From NCBI GenBank assembly GCA_958295525.1, contig OY282355.1:1277504-1341503 (forward strand): a DNA stretch of 64,000 bases, read 5' to 3'. The notes beneath the pieces are model-generated. The model searched no databases, had not been told where the DNA came from, and saw nothing but the letters and a program-made list of their open reading frames with translations. A program made the position numbers and the translations under genes. Shown here piece by piece: positions 34,406 through 45,906 of this stretch (position 1 is its first letter; every line of letters starts with the position of its first letter). The stretch is from an uncultured Dehalococcoidia bacterium. Lineage in GTDB: Bacteria; Chloroflexota; Dehalococcoidia; Lucifugimonadales; Australimonadaceae.

Positions 34406-35064
34406 CGGCCGGCCTCGGCGCGCGCTTTGGCGTAGGCGAGCACGGCGTGAAAGTCGGTGAGGAGGGCGTGGGGGACGCCGCGCTCGCGGCAGACGCCGGC
34501 GAGGGGCTCGCGGGCGAACACGAAGTCGGCGCGCATCGCGGGGCAAGCGTCGGAGCGCCCGTCGCCGGCGTAGACGACGCGCTCGCCGCCGCGCTTGCAG
34601 CGCTCGACGGCCTTGCACTTGCAGTTGCCGGGGAACCAGGCGCAGTCGGGGTCGGCGAAGGAATACTCGAAGGTTTTGCCGTCGGCGCCGCTCGTTCGGA
34701 CGCAGTGAAAGGGGACGCTGACGCGCTGTTCGTCGAGGAGTGCGCCGACGTAATAGTCGAGGCCGTGGCTGACGACCTCGAGGGGGACGTCGTTGGCCGC
34801 GCACCATTCGGCGAGTTCGGCGAAGCCGGGGCGGAGTTGCGCGTTGGCGCGGACGTAGGCGGTCTGCTCGGCGACGGGGGCGGTCATTTGGCGGAAGGCG
34901 ATTTCCTGGTATTCGGCGAGCGATATTTCGCCGTCGGCGTAGCGTTGGAGGATGGCGCGCCAGGGGACGACGCCGGGAGCGGCGTCGGGCTGGAAGCGCT
35001 CCAAGAGCATCCTGCCGACGTTTTGGACGGCGGCGGTGTCGTCGAAGTCCGTGAGGATGATCAT
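34402..35064 (-). CDS. HAD-superfamily phosphatase (MtnX/SerB-like)
   Basis: This 220-aa HAD phosphatase has motif I as TDFDDTAA (residues 5-12, nucleophile D6), motif II as VSHGLDYY, a conserved Lys in the CKCKAVERCK region and motif IV as YAGDGRSDACPA. It most resembles MtnX-like 2-hydroxy-3-keto-5-methylthiopentenyl-1-phosphate phosphatases and SerB-type enzymes. Its place between purE and purB, overlapping purB by four bases, may instead point to a phosphatase tuned to a nucleotide or phosphoribosyl compound. The motif I variant DFDDT replaces the usual DFDGT. The substrate is uncertain. Confidence 0.82.
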   Translation of the reverse strand: MIILTDFDDTAAVQNVGRMLLERFQPDAAPGVVPWRAILQRYADGEISLAEYQEIAFRQMTAPVAEQTAYVRANAQLRPGFAELAEWCAANDVPLEVVSHGLDYYVGALLDEQRVSVPFHCVRTSGADGKTFEYSFADPDCAWFPGNCKCKAVERCKRGGERVVYAGDGRSDACPAMRADFVFAREPLAGVCRERGVPHALLTDFHAVLAYAKARAEAGR

Positions 35065-35085
35065 CGGCAGGGAGGAGGGCCTCGG

Positions 35086-35544
35086 TTAGCGCTGGCGGAG
35101 GCGTTCGCGCTGCGACTCCACCGCATCCCTTATCCTAGCATATTTGAGGCCGAGGATTTGGGCGGCGAGGAGGGCGGCGTTTCGGGCGCCCCACGCGCCG
35201 ACGGCGACCGTCGCGACGGGGATGCCCGGGGGCATTTGGACGATGGAGTAGAGAGCGTCGACGCCGCCGAGTTCGCTGGAGGCGATGGGGACGCCGATGA
35301 CGGGGAGCGTCGTGAGGGATGCGACCACGCCTGGGAGCGCGGCGGCGCCTCCGGCGGCGGCGATGAACACCTCGACGCCGCTCGCGGGGGCGCTCTCCAC
35401 GTAGTCCTGCACTTTGCGCGGGTTGCGATGGGCGGACGCGACGATGAGTTCGGCCTCGACGCCCAGGTCGGCGAGGGTTTTGAGCGTGTCCTCCATCACG
35501 GGCTGGTCGGTCGCGCTTCCGACGATGACGCCTACGAGGGGCAT
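35086..35544 (-). CDS. purE: 5-(carboxyamino)imidazole ribonucleotide mutase
   Basis: This 152-aa enzyme moves the carboxyl group of N5-CAIR to give CAIR. The class I blocks are VGVIVGSATDQPVMEDT, VASAHRNPRKV (catalytic His) and GVEVFIAAAGGAAALPGVVA. LPVIGVPI and DALYSIVQMPPGIPVATVAVG complete the fold. In most members the third block ends GGAAHLPG; here that His is Ala. The gene is 21 bases before the phosphatase gene in the pur operon. AGGAGA precedes the ATG, and a TATAAA lies about 33 bases upstream. No purK is present in the window. Confidence 0.93.
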   Translation of the reverse strand: MPLVGVIVGSATDQPVMEDTLKTLADLGVEAELIVASAHRNPRKVQDYVESAPASGVEVFIAAAGGAAALPGVVASLTTLPVIGVPIASSELGGVDALYSIVQMPPGIPVATVAVGAWGARNAALLAAQILGLKYARIRDAVESQRERLRQR

Positions 35545-35576
35545 AGGTTCTCTCCTGTGGGGGATTCGGGGATTAG

Positions 35577-35582
35577 TTTATA
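35577..35582 (-). promoter_or_regulatory. Candidate -10 element before purE
   Basis: TATAAA on the minus strand lies 32 bases upstream of the purE ATG, between the REP cluster and the gene. It could restart transcription after the repeats that separate purD from purE. No clear -35 is visible. Confidence 0.4.
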
Positions 35583-35635
35583 CGCTTCGCCGCCGGGTAG
35601 GTTCCGCCCCATGCGCGGGGGGATGGGGGCAGGGG

Positions 35636-35823
35636 GCGAGGTTCCCGCCTGCGCGGGAACGACGGGACAAGGGGGCGAGATTCCCGCCTTCGCGGGAACG
35701 ACGTGGCCAGTAGGTTCCCGCTTTCGCGGGAATGACGTGGCGCGTGGGGTGGTTTGGAGACGATGCGCTGCGCGCATCGTCCGGCGCTTGCGCGCCGCTG
35801 GGTTCCCGCCTATGCGGGAATGA
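35636..35823. repeat. REP-like and second-family palindromes inside the purine operon
   Basis: REP copies lie near 35640, 35675, 35711 (AGTAGGTTCCCGC variant) and 35803. A full second-family palindrome (arms GACGATGCGC, spacer TGC) is at about 35759-35781, preceded by TGGCGCGTGGGGTGGTTTGGA. It separates purD from purE. Confidence 0.9.
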
Positions 35824-35833
35824 CGGGGGGATC

Positions 35834-37174
<1,341 letters not shown>

Positions 37175-37175
37175 T

Positions 37176-37364
37176 TTAGGCGTCTCCCGGCCGGCGGAGC
37201 ATTGCGACGGCGACGATGAGGGACGCGCCGCCGATTCCTATCGCAGCCGCGGCGGCCGGCGAACTCCAGCCGCGCGCGGCGCCGACGGCCACGCCGCCCA
37301 CGAGGAAGGCGGCGGCCAGCGCCGCGAACGCGAAACGGATTGCGTGGCGCAAGATCGCGACCAT
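37176..37364 (-). CDS. Small two-helix membrane protein
   Basis: This 62-aa protein has two hydrophobic helices (about 9-28 and 34-56) joined by a short ARGWSSP loop, and it ends RRPGDA. It fills the space between guaA (stop four bases upstream of its start) and purD (ATG one base after its stop), so it is almost certainly co-transcribed with them. I do not recognise a family. Confidence 0.6.
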   Translation of the reverse strand: MVAILRHAIRFAFAALAAAFLVGGVAVGAARGWSSPAAAAAIGIGGASLIVAVAMLRRPGDA

Positions 37365-37368
37365 TGGG

Positions 37369-39057
<1,689 letters not shown>

Positions 39058-39134
39058 AGGGATTGAGCGTATCGCAGAGCGGGGCTGTCGGTCAACGATG
39101 GGGGGCGTGGGGGCGAGAATGATGGGGCAAAGGG

Positions 39135-39580
39135 GCGGGGTTCCCGCCTACGCGGGAATGACGGGGCAAAGGGGGGCGAGATTCCCGCCTACGCGGGAAT
39201 GACGGGGCAAGGGGGTTCCCGCTTTCGCGGGAATGACGAGGCAAGGGGGGCGAGATTCCCGCCTACGCGGGAATGACGGGGCAGGAGGCGAGGTTCCCGC
39301 CTGCGCGGGAACGACGGGGCAAGGGGGGCGGGATTCCCGCCTACGCGGGAATGACGGGGCAGAGGGGGCGAGATTCCCGACTACGCGGGAACGACATGGC
39401 AAAGGGGCGGGGTTCCCGCCTACGCGGGAATGACGGGGCAAGGGAGGCGAGATTCCCGCCTACGCGGGAATGACGAACAAGGGGGGGAATGGACGGGGCA
39501 AGGGGGGGCAGGATTCCCGCCTACGCGGGAATGACGGGCATGGGGTGAGTTTCCAGTAGGTTCCCGCTTTCGCGGGAACG
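39135..39580. repeat. REP-like palindrome array (11 copies, about 40-bp spacing)
   Basis: Copies start near 39139, 39178, 39209, 39252, 39292, 39331, 39370, 39411, 39449, 39510 and 39560. Spacers are GGGGCAAGGGGGG-like filler, not unique sequence. Two copies are the TTCCCGCTTTCGCGGGAA variant. The array occupies the whole gap between guaA and the next gene. Confidence 0.93.
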
Positions 39581-39583
39581 CCG

Positions 39584-39883
39584 TCAGGCGAGCGAGAGCA
39601 AGGCGAGCCCGGCGGCGAGAAGGCCAATGACAATGACGGCGCCGGTTGCGAATTCGGAGCCTCCGGCGCGGCGAAGCGGCTCGCGGGCGGCGCGAGTGGT
39701 TACTGCGGCGGCGACCGCCCCGACGAGGCCCAGCCAGAAGCCGGCGATTGCGCCGTTGACGGCGGCGGTGACGCGGTCTACGTCGGCGCCCGCTCCCCAG
39801 TAGGCGGAGACGCCTGCGCCCGCCGCCGCGCCGAGGGGAACGGCGGCGAGCGTCCAGGCGATGAGGCGTTTCAGCAAGCCCAT
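39584..39883 (-). CDS. Small membrane protein of unknown function
   Basis: This 99-aa protein has three predicted hydrophobic helices: about 7-24 (AWTLAAVPLGAAAGAGVS), 40-64 (NGAIAGFWLGLVGAVAAAV) and 78-98. A short charged segment (TTRAAREPLRRAGGSE) lies before the last helix. The ATG at 39881-39883 is chosen because the hydrophobic pattern starts there. There is no recognisable family and it stands alone between a repeat array and a minus-strand neighbour 144 bases upstream. Confidence 0.55.
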   Translation of the reverse strand: MGLLKRLIAWTLAAVPLGAAAGAGVSAYWGAGADVDRVTAAVNGAIAGFWLGLVGAVAAAVTTRAAREPLRRAGGSEFATGAVIVIGLLAAGLALLSLA

Positions 39884-40027
39884 GCGCTGCGGCTCCGTTT
39901 CGAGGGAGTTGGACGGTCTGCGCGGGCCAGCGGCGCTGACGCGCAGCAAAGCGGCGACGCAGCGAACGCTATCTTGGAGATTCGCGCGACGGGCGCTAGG
40001 ACGTCAACCGTCAGCGGCGAGGCGCGC

Positions 40028-41068
40028 CTAATGCCCCCCGGATACGCGCTCCTCCCGGTAGAAAACCTCCTCCGGGAAGATCTCCTCCCACGCCTGCTTG
40101 CGCGGGCTGAGCCCCTGCTCCACGGAGAACGTCTGCGCCATATCCAACGCCTTCGCGTTCGCGGCGATGCCGTAGGCGAACGGGTCGGGCCCGAACACGC
40201 CGTCCACCTCCTGCTGGAACTGGCGCCCGAACACGAGCAGCGTCGGCGGCATATTCCGCAGCCGCTCGACGGCGATGCGCTTCGCCGACTCGAACGCCTC
40301 CATCAAACTCACGGCGACCCACGGATGCGCCTCGAGCACGCTCTCGCGGACGACGGTCACGTGATGCGGCGGATAGACGCCGTGCTTGCGGAAGAAGCGG
40401 ACGGCTTCCGCCTTCGGGTCGGAGAAGAGCGTGGGGAAGTCCGGGTTGCCGATGAGATTCGTGCTCTGCTGGCGGTCGATGCCGGAGCCGCGCGTGGAGC
40501 CGATGCCGATGGAGGCGTCCAAGTCGCCGTTGAGGTACATCGAACTGAAGTCGGTCGAGGCGTGGCGCAGGTCGAGGTCGTCCGGCAAGCCTAGCCCCGC
40601 CTCTTTGGACGCGCCCGTGTGGCTGTAGTGCTCGCTCCGCTCCATATACCACGTCATATCCTGCGGCTCGACTCCCCACTCTAACTTGAATATCCCGCGC
40701 GTCCACAGCCCAACCGACTGCTGATAGTCGCCGATGCCGAACCGCTTGCCTTTGAGGTCTTCGGGGTGGTCTTGCCGGACGCCGGACGCCTTGCGGACAT
40801 AGACGTTGGTGTATGAGAAGATCCGGTTGTGGAAGACGGGCAGCATCCGGTAGGGAAAGCCCAGCGGTCGCATCCGCAGATACGACGACATGGACATCTC
40901 CGAAACGTCGTAGCGCTGGAACTTGATCTGCTCGTAGAACACGCGCGGCACGGCGCCAGGCATGCCCTGGTAGTCGAGCGTGACGCCGTCGGGCTTCACC
41001 TCGCCGGTGATGAGCGGGGTCACGCGGTCGTAGGCGGTGATGGCGAACGAGAGTTCCAGATCGGGCAT
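40028..41068 (-). CDS. 4,5-dihydroxyphthalate-decarboxylase-like / NMT1-type protein
   Basis: This 346-aa protein has the type II binding-protein fold of the dihydroxyphthalate-decarboxylase group. It begins LELSFAITAYDRVTPLITGEVKPDGVTLDY, then has EMSMSSYLRMR, FPYRMLPVFHNRIFSYTNVYV and HPEDLKGKRFGIGDYQQSVGLWTRGIF. FRKHGVYPPHHVTVVRESVLEAHPW follows in the second half. No signal peptide is visible, which fits an enzyme better than a secreted binding protein. The ATG at 41066-41068 follows GGAGGG by five bases. It is distantly similar in plan to the gene at 27644. Flanking repeat arrays isolate it from other genes. Confidence 0.85.
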   Translation of the reverse strand: MPDLELSFAITAYDRVTPLITGEVKPDGVTLDYQGMPGAVPRVFYEQIKFQRYDVSEMSMSSYLRMRPLGFPYRMLPVFHNRIFSYTNVYVRKASGVRQDHPEDLKGKRFGIGDYQQSVGLWTRGIFKLEWGVEPQDMTWYMERSEHYSHTGASKEAGLGLPDDLDLRHASTDFSSMYLNGDLDASIGIGSTRGSGIDRQQSTNLIGNPDFPTLFSDPKAEAVRFFRKHGVYPPHHVTVVRESVLEAHPWVAVSLMEAFESAKRIAVERLRNMPPTLLVFGRQFQQEVDGVFGPDPFAYGIAANAKALDMAQTFSVEQGLSPRKQAWEEIFPEEVFYREERVSGGH

Positions 41069-41137
41069 AGCGTCCCTCCGCGCAGGCAAGTTGCCGATGA
41101 TGATACCGCAAGGCGAGGGCGGGCGTTGCGGCTCGTC

Positions 41138-41640
41138 CGGAGGCGAGGTTCCCGCCTACGCGGGAATGACGGGGCAGGGGGGCGAGGTTCTCGCCTACGC
41201 GGGCAGGGCGTGGCAAGGGGGCGGGGTTCCCGTCTACGCGGGAATTGACGGGACAGGGGGGCGAGGTTCCCGCCTACGCGGGAATGACAGGACAGGGGGG
41301 CGAGGTTCCCGCCTACGCGGGCAGGGCGTGGCAAGGGGGGTGGGATTCCCGCCTACGCGGGAAGACGGGCAAGGGGGGCGAGGTTCCCGCCTACGCGGGC
41401 AGGGCGGGGCAAGGGGGGCGAGGTTCCCGCCTACGCGGGAATGACGGACAAGGGGGGCGAGGTTCCCGCCTACGCGGGAATGACGGGGCAAGGGGGGCGA
41501 GGTTCCTGCCTACGCGGGAATGACGAACAAGGGGGCGAGATTCCCGCCTACGCGGGAATGATGGGGCAAGGGGGGGCGAGGTTCCCGCCTACGCGGAATG
41601 ACGGGGCAAGGGGGGCGGGATTCCCGCCCCTGCCTGCGCT
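41138..41640. repeat. REP-like palindrome array (about 13 copies, about 40-bp spacing)
   Basis: Copies start near 41143, 41185, 41226, 41262, 41302, 41343, 41382, 41422, 41460, 41500, 41540, 41580 and 41618. Several end GGGCAGGGCG instead of GGAATGACG, and others carry single-base changes. Filler between them is GGGGCAAGGGGGGCGAG-like. The gap 41069-41661 holds only this array. Confidence 0.93.
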
Positions 41641-41661
41641 ATGCAGTGGAGGTATCCGCCC

Positions 41662-43371
41662 TCACTGACTGCCGAACTCCTCCGCAGTCGCCGTTCCGTC
41701 GCCGTTGATGTCCGCCCGAAGCCTCGGATAATCGCCCGCCGACCCGAAGTCCCATAGGCTTCCCTCGCGGCGCCAACCCGCGTAGACGCCCGCGTAACCC
41801 GTAGGCGACTGCAACTCGGCGGTCGTCTTGCCCTCCGCCCCGGCGGACGGCCCGTAGCCGACGCCCTTCGTCAGGCCAGAAGCCTCGACGTCCCAGTAAC
41901 TTGCGGCGAACGCGCCGGTGTTCTCGCCGACGAATCCTCCGACGTCCCGCATCCCCGACACGGCGCCGGTGGCGTAACTCTCCCACACCTCGCCGTGGTT
42001 CCATCCCAGCAGGCCGCCGGACTCGAAATCGCCCCTCACGTCGCCGGTCGCATAGGTTGCAGCGACCGTTCCCGTCGTGTCGTTGTACCCGACGAGCCCG
42101 CCCACGCGGTGATAGCCGGACGCCCGCCCCGTCGCGTAACTGTCCCACACCTCGCCCAGGTTCCTCCCCACCAGGCCGCCCATATCGTCTCCGATTCCCT
42201 CGACCTCGCCCGTCGCGTACGCGCTCCTGATCACCCCGACGTTCCATCCGGCGAGTCCGCCGGAGCCGATGAAGCCATCCACGTTCCCCGTGGCGTAACT
42301 CTCCGTGATTGTTCCAATCGCCTCGCCCGAGCGCATATTGACGCCGACCAGCCCGCCGATGCGGTGCCAGCCCGACACGTCGCCCGTGCTGTAACTCCGC
42401 GTGATCGGGCTGTAGTTGGATCCCGCAAGCCCGCCGACGTCGTCGGTGACTCCCTCGACTAGGCCCGTGTTGTAACTCGCGCTGATCGGGCCCTGATTGA
42501 GGCCGACCAGCCCGCCGACCACGGCGCCCGACGATACTGCGGCGGCGTTGCGGCTCCCGCTGATCTCGCCGAAATTGAGGCCGGCCAGCCCGCCCGCCAC
42601 ACGTCCGCGGCCCCGCGTCTCCCCCACCGCGTAACTATCCTCGATGCGCCCGCCGCTGTAGTTCGCGGCCGCGAAGCCGCCGACCACGTTCACGCCAGAC
42701 ACCACGACGTCGGAGTAACTCCTGCGGATCGTTCCGATGTTCACCCCGGCGAACCCCCCCGCGTCGCGGAAGGATTCCACCTCGCCTGTGACGTAACTCC
42801 CGCTGATCGTTCCTCTGTTCGCTCCCACGAACGCTCCCGACGGCGCGCCGCCCCTGACGCGGACGTTCTCCAACCCAAGATCGCGAGCCTCTCCCGTAAT
42901 CTCCCCGAACAGGCCAACATGGGCCATATCGGGGTGATCCATGAAGAGATTGGCGACGACTCCGCCTCCGCCGTCGAACACGCCCGTGAACGGCGATTTG
43001 TGGAGGCCGATGGGCAGCCAGCCGCTCTCCTGCGTCCACGCCGCGTTCACCGCGCCCGCCGCGTAACTCCCGCCGTCCTCGAAGTCGAGGCTCCGCGCCA
43101 GTTCGTAGCCCGCGCATCCGTCGTCCGGGCAGCCCATGCCGTCCGCCGCGTCCTCGAACGCCGATGCGTAGGCGTCGGCGTCCGCTCCCGCGTCCGGCGC
43201 GCCGTCTCCGTTCAGGTCCCAGCGGACGGCGTCCAGTTGCTCCAAGAAGGAGATTTCGATGAGCCCGTCGTCGTCCACGTCGTAATCGCCCGACGGCGCG
43301 GACGAGCAGCCCGCCGCCAGCGCGAGCGCGGCCAGCAGCGCAAGGGCAAGGGACGCGGCGGGAGTTCGCAT
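41662..43371 (-). CDS. GLUG-motif repeat lipoprotein
   Basis: This 569-aa exported protein has a signal peptide with the lipobox LAAGC (Cys about residue 22), so it is probably lipid-anchored outside the cytoplasm. A short DYDVDDDGLIEISFLEQLDAV segment precedes WDLNGDGAPD, an EF-hand-like calcium loop. About eleven GLUG-type repeats follow (GGLVGxN... SYATGxV), which would form a beta-solenoid. The C-terminus has a second EF-hand-like loop, DINGDGTATAEEF. GLUG proteins are commonly adhesins or surface proteins. The ATG at 43369-43371 follows AGGAG by eight bases. Confidence 0.88.
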   Translation of the reverse strand: MRTPAASLALALLAALALAAGCSSAPSGDYDVDDDGLIEISFLEQLDAVRWDLNGDGAPDAGADADAYASAFEDAADGMGCPDDGCAGYELARSLDFEDGGSYAAGAVNAAWTQESGWLPIGLHKSPFTGVFDGGGGVVANLFMDHPDMAHVGLFGEITGEARDLGLENVRVRGGAPSGAFVGANRGTISGSYVTGEVESFRDAGGFAGVNIGTIRRSYSDVVVSGVNVVGGFAAANYSGGRIEDSYAVGETRGRGRVAGGLAGLNFGEISGSRNAAAVSSGAVVGGLVGLNQGPISASYNTGLVEGVTDDVGGLAGSNYSPITRSYSTGDVSGWHRIGGLVGVNMRSGEAIGTITESYATGNVDGFIGSGGLAGWNVGVIRSAYATGEVEGIGDDMGGLVGRNLGEVWDSYATGRASGYHRVGGLVGYNDTTGTVAATYATGDVRGDFESGGLLGWNHGEVWESYATGAVSGMRDVGGFVGENTGAFAASYWDVEASGLTKGVGYGPSAGAEGKTTAELQSPTGYAGVYAGWRREGSLWDFGSAGDYPRLRADINGDGTATAEEFGSQ

Positions 43372-43514
43372 AGCAGTCGCTCCTGTGGGGCAAAACGTGC
43401 GCGATATGCTACCACTTCCGGCGGCGGCGTTGCGGCGTTGGGGTAGGCGCCTCGCGGACGGGGCGCAACCCTCGGCGTCATTCCCGCCCCTTACTTTGTC
43501 GTTCTCGCCCCCTC

Positions 43515-43545
43515 CGTCATTCCCGCGAAGGCGGGAATCCACGCG
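43515..43545. repeat. Single REP-like palindrome (reversed orientation)
   Basis: GTCATTCCCGCG-AAGGCGGGAATCC reads on plus although both neighbouring genes are on minus, an exception to the usual co-directional arrangement. It lies just after the Mo-subunit stop. Confidence 0.8.
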
Positions 43546-43575
43546 GGCGCGCAAGCGCCCCATCCGCGCTGGGGC

Positions 43576-45906
43576 TCACTGCGCCGCGGCGGACTTCGCG
43601 TCGAGCGCCTCGAGGATTTTGTGGGGAAGGAGGGGCATTTCATGGAAGAGGACGCCGGTGGCGTCGTAGACGGCGTTGAGGACGGCGCCGGGGACGACGA
43701 CCGCGCCGACCTCGCCCATTCCTTTCGCGCCGAACGGGCCGCCCTCGAACGGATGGTCAACGTAGCGCGGCTCGTAGCGGGGCATCGTCTCCATCGTGGG
43801 CAAGGGGTAGTCGAGCAGCGCGGCGTTGAGGAGTTGCCCGCTTTCGTCCCACGTCATTTGCTCGAAGAGCGTGGGGCCGAGTTCCTGGCCGACGCCGCCC
43901 TCCAGTTGCGTTTCGATGGAGCGCGGGTTGATCGCCGTGCCGGTGGTCGCCGCCGCCGCCGCCTGGACGATTCGCGCCTGGCCGGTTTCGGCGTCGACTT
44001 CGACCTCGGCGGCGCAGGAGGCGAACGTCCAAAAGGTGGACGCGATGGGGTAGGTCTTGCCGTCGGGCGCGTCGTAGGTTCCGCCGACGATGCACTCGCC
44101 TTGCGCGGCGAGGGGCGATCCGACGCGGCGGGCGAGTTCGGCGTAGGACACGCCGCCGCCATCGCCGCCGCCATCCTCCGGCTCCACGCCTTCGCTCGTG
44201 AGCGCGAGGCTGTCCGCGCCGCGTTCGAGGAGTTGCGCCGCCGCCTCGAGGATCCGGCCTTTGAGGACGCCGGCGGCCTCCACGACCGCGCGCCCCATAT
44301 GGTAGGTGGAGCGGCTGGCGGTGGTGGAGCTGTCCACGGGCACGCGGGCGGTGTCACTGTGCACGACGCGGAGCGCGTCCAATCCGACGCCGAGCGCGTC
44401 GCCCGCGATCTGCGCCATCACGGTGTCGGAGCCTTGCCCGATGTTGACGGTGCCGATCCGAATCTCGAACACGCCGTCCTGTCCCAGCGCGATTTCGGCG
44501 CCGTTCTCCGACATTTGGCGCGCCGGGGTCAGGGTGTACTTGATCGTGCAGGAGACGCCGCGACCGCGCAGCGTCTTGCCGTCCGGCGAGGCGGGCAAGG
44601 GAGCGTCCCAGCCGATGGCGGCGGCGGCCTTCTCCATGCACTCGCGCGCGTGGGCGGAGCGCAGGTAGTCGCCGGTGACGTGCGTGTCGCCGTCGCGGAC
44701 GAGATTCTTGCGGCGGATCTCCAGCCGGTCCATCCCGAGATCGCGGGCGATGCGGTCGAGTTGGGCCTCGTAGGCCATCGTGTGCTGGGTGGTCGGGAGG
44801 CCGCGGTAGGGAGAGGAGGGCGGCTTGTTGGTGTAGACGGCGTAGCAGTTGACCTCGGCGTGAGGAATGCGGTAGGGGCCAGTGGCGACCTTGAGCGTGT
44901 TGTTGGCGCTGCGCGCGCCGCTGATGGCGTAGCCGCCGACGTCGACGTAGAAGGTGTTGCGCCGCGCCACGATGGTTCCGTCGCGCTTCACGCCGGTTTG
45001 GATGCGGTTGGCGTAGGCCGGGCGAATGAACGTCATAAACGTCTCTTCCTGCGAGAGGACGCAACGGACGGGGCGCCCGGCCAATTTCGCCGCCGCCGTG
45101 ATCACGCACTCGAGGCGGTCGCGGCTCTTGCTGCCGAATCCGCCCCCGACGTAGGGGACGATGACGCGCGCCGGCATCTTGAACATCCGCTCCAGTTCGC
45201 GCCCCAGCGGGAATGGCGACTGGCAATTCGTCCACACGGTGATCTGGCCGTCCTCCACCTGCGCGACGACGGCGTGGAGGTCGAGCGCGCAGTGCTGGAC
45301 GGGCGGCGCGGAGAATTCGTCCTCGTAGACGAAGTCGGCCTCCGCGAACCCGCGCGCTATGTCGCCGCAGCCGATGGTGGCGTGATGGCAGATGTTCGTG
45401 CCGGCCTGCGGGCGCAGTTCGGGCGCGATGGGGAAGAACTCTTCGTGCACGCGGGGCGCGCCGTCGGCCAGCGCCTCCCGAACGTTCATCACGGCGGGAA
45501 GTTCCTCGTAGTCGACGTCCACGAGTTCCGCCGCTTCCTCGGCGGTCGCGGCGTCCTCCGCGACGACGACGGCCACGATGTCGCCTTGGTGGCGCGCCTT
45601 GTCTATCGCCACGAGCGGCGCGTCGCGGTAGACGAATCCGTAGATTTCCTCCATATCGGGGTCGGCGCGCACTTCGTCGCGGGTGAGGACGCAGACGACG
45701 CCCGGCAAGGCCCGCGCGGCTTCGGCGTCAATGGCGACGATGCGGGCGTGCGGCAGCGGGCTGCGGACGATCTTGGCATGCGCCATTCCGGGGATCACGA
45801 GATCGCCCATATAGGCGACGCGGCCCGCAGCCTTGTCGGCGGCTTCCAGCGTCGGCATCGAACGTCCGACGAGAGGGGTTACGCTTGGGCTCGCTGCGTC
45901 GCGCAT
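43576..45906 (-). CDS. Xanthine-dehydrogenase-family molybdenum-binding subunit
   Basis: This 776-aa catalytic subunit of a molybdenum hydroxylase would bind molybdopterin cytosine dinucleotide. Family blocks are GRVAYMGDLVIPGMAHAKIVRSPLPHARI at the N-terminus, PYVGGGFGSKSR (about 247-258) and PPSSPYRGLPTTQHTMAYE. TVNIGQGSDTVMAQI precedes the C-terminal GPFGAKGMGEVG, which holds the expected catalytic Glu. The loop reads PYRG, not AYRCSFR, so it is not a carbon-monoxide dehydrogenase. The ATG at 45904-45906 overlaps the FAD-subunit gene by 28 bases. No [2Fe-2S] small subunit is encoded nearby. The substrate is unknown. Confidence 0.93.
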   Translation of the reverse strand: MRDAASPSVTPLVGRSMPTLEAADKAAGRVAYMGDLVIPGMAHAKIVRSPLPHARIVAIDAEAARALPGVVCVLTRDEVRADPDMEEIYGFVYRDAPLVAIDKARHQGDIVAVVVAEDAATAEEAAELVDVDYEELPAVMNVREALADGAPRVHEEFFPIAPELRPQAGTNICHHATIGCGDIARGFAEADFVYEDEFSAPPVQHCALDLHAVVAQVEDGQITVWTNCQSPFPLGRELERMFKMPARVIVPYVGGGFGSKSRDRLECVITAAAKLAGRPVRCVLSQEETFMTFIRPAYANRIQTGVKRDGTIVARRNTFYVDVGGYAISGARSANNTLKVATGPYRIPHAEVNCYAVYTNKPPSSPYRGLPTTQHTMAYEAQLDRIARDLGMDRLEIRRKNLVRDGDTHVTGDYLRSAHARECMEKAAAAIGWDAPLPASPDGKTLRGRGVSCTIKYTLTPARQMSENGAEIALGQDGVFEIRIGTVNIGQGSDTVMAQIAGDALGVGLDALRVVHSDTARVPVDSSTTASRSTYHMGRAVVEAAGVLKGRILEAAAQLLERGADSLALTSEGVEPEDGGGDGGGVSYAELARRVGSPLAAQGECIVGGTYDAPDGKTYPIASTFWTFASCAAEVEVDAETGQARIVQAAAAATTGTAINPRSIETQLEGGVGQELGPTLFEQMTWDESGQLLNAALLDYPLPTMETMPRYEPRYVDHPFEGGPFGAKGMGEVGAVVVPGAVLNAVYDATGVLFHEMPLLPHKILEALDAKSAAAQ

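Noticed and set aside
41138-41640. CRISPR-like look of regularly spaced palindromic repeats (also 39135-39580)
   Set aside because: The spacers are short G-rich filler that repeats itself rather than unique sequence, repeat length is only about 24 bases with variable centres, and no cas gene is nearby. The same palindrome occurs singly all over the window.
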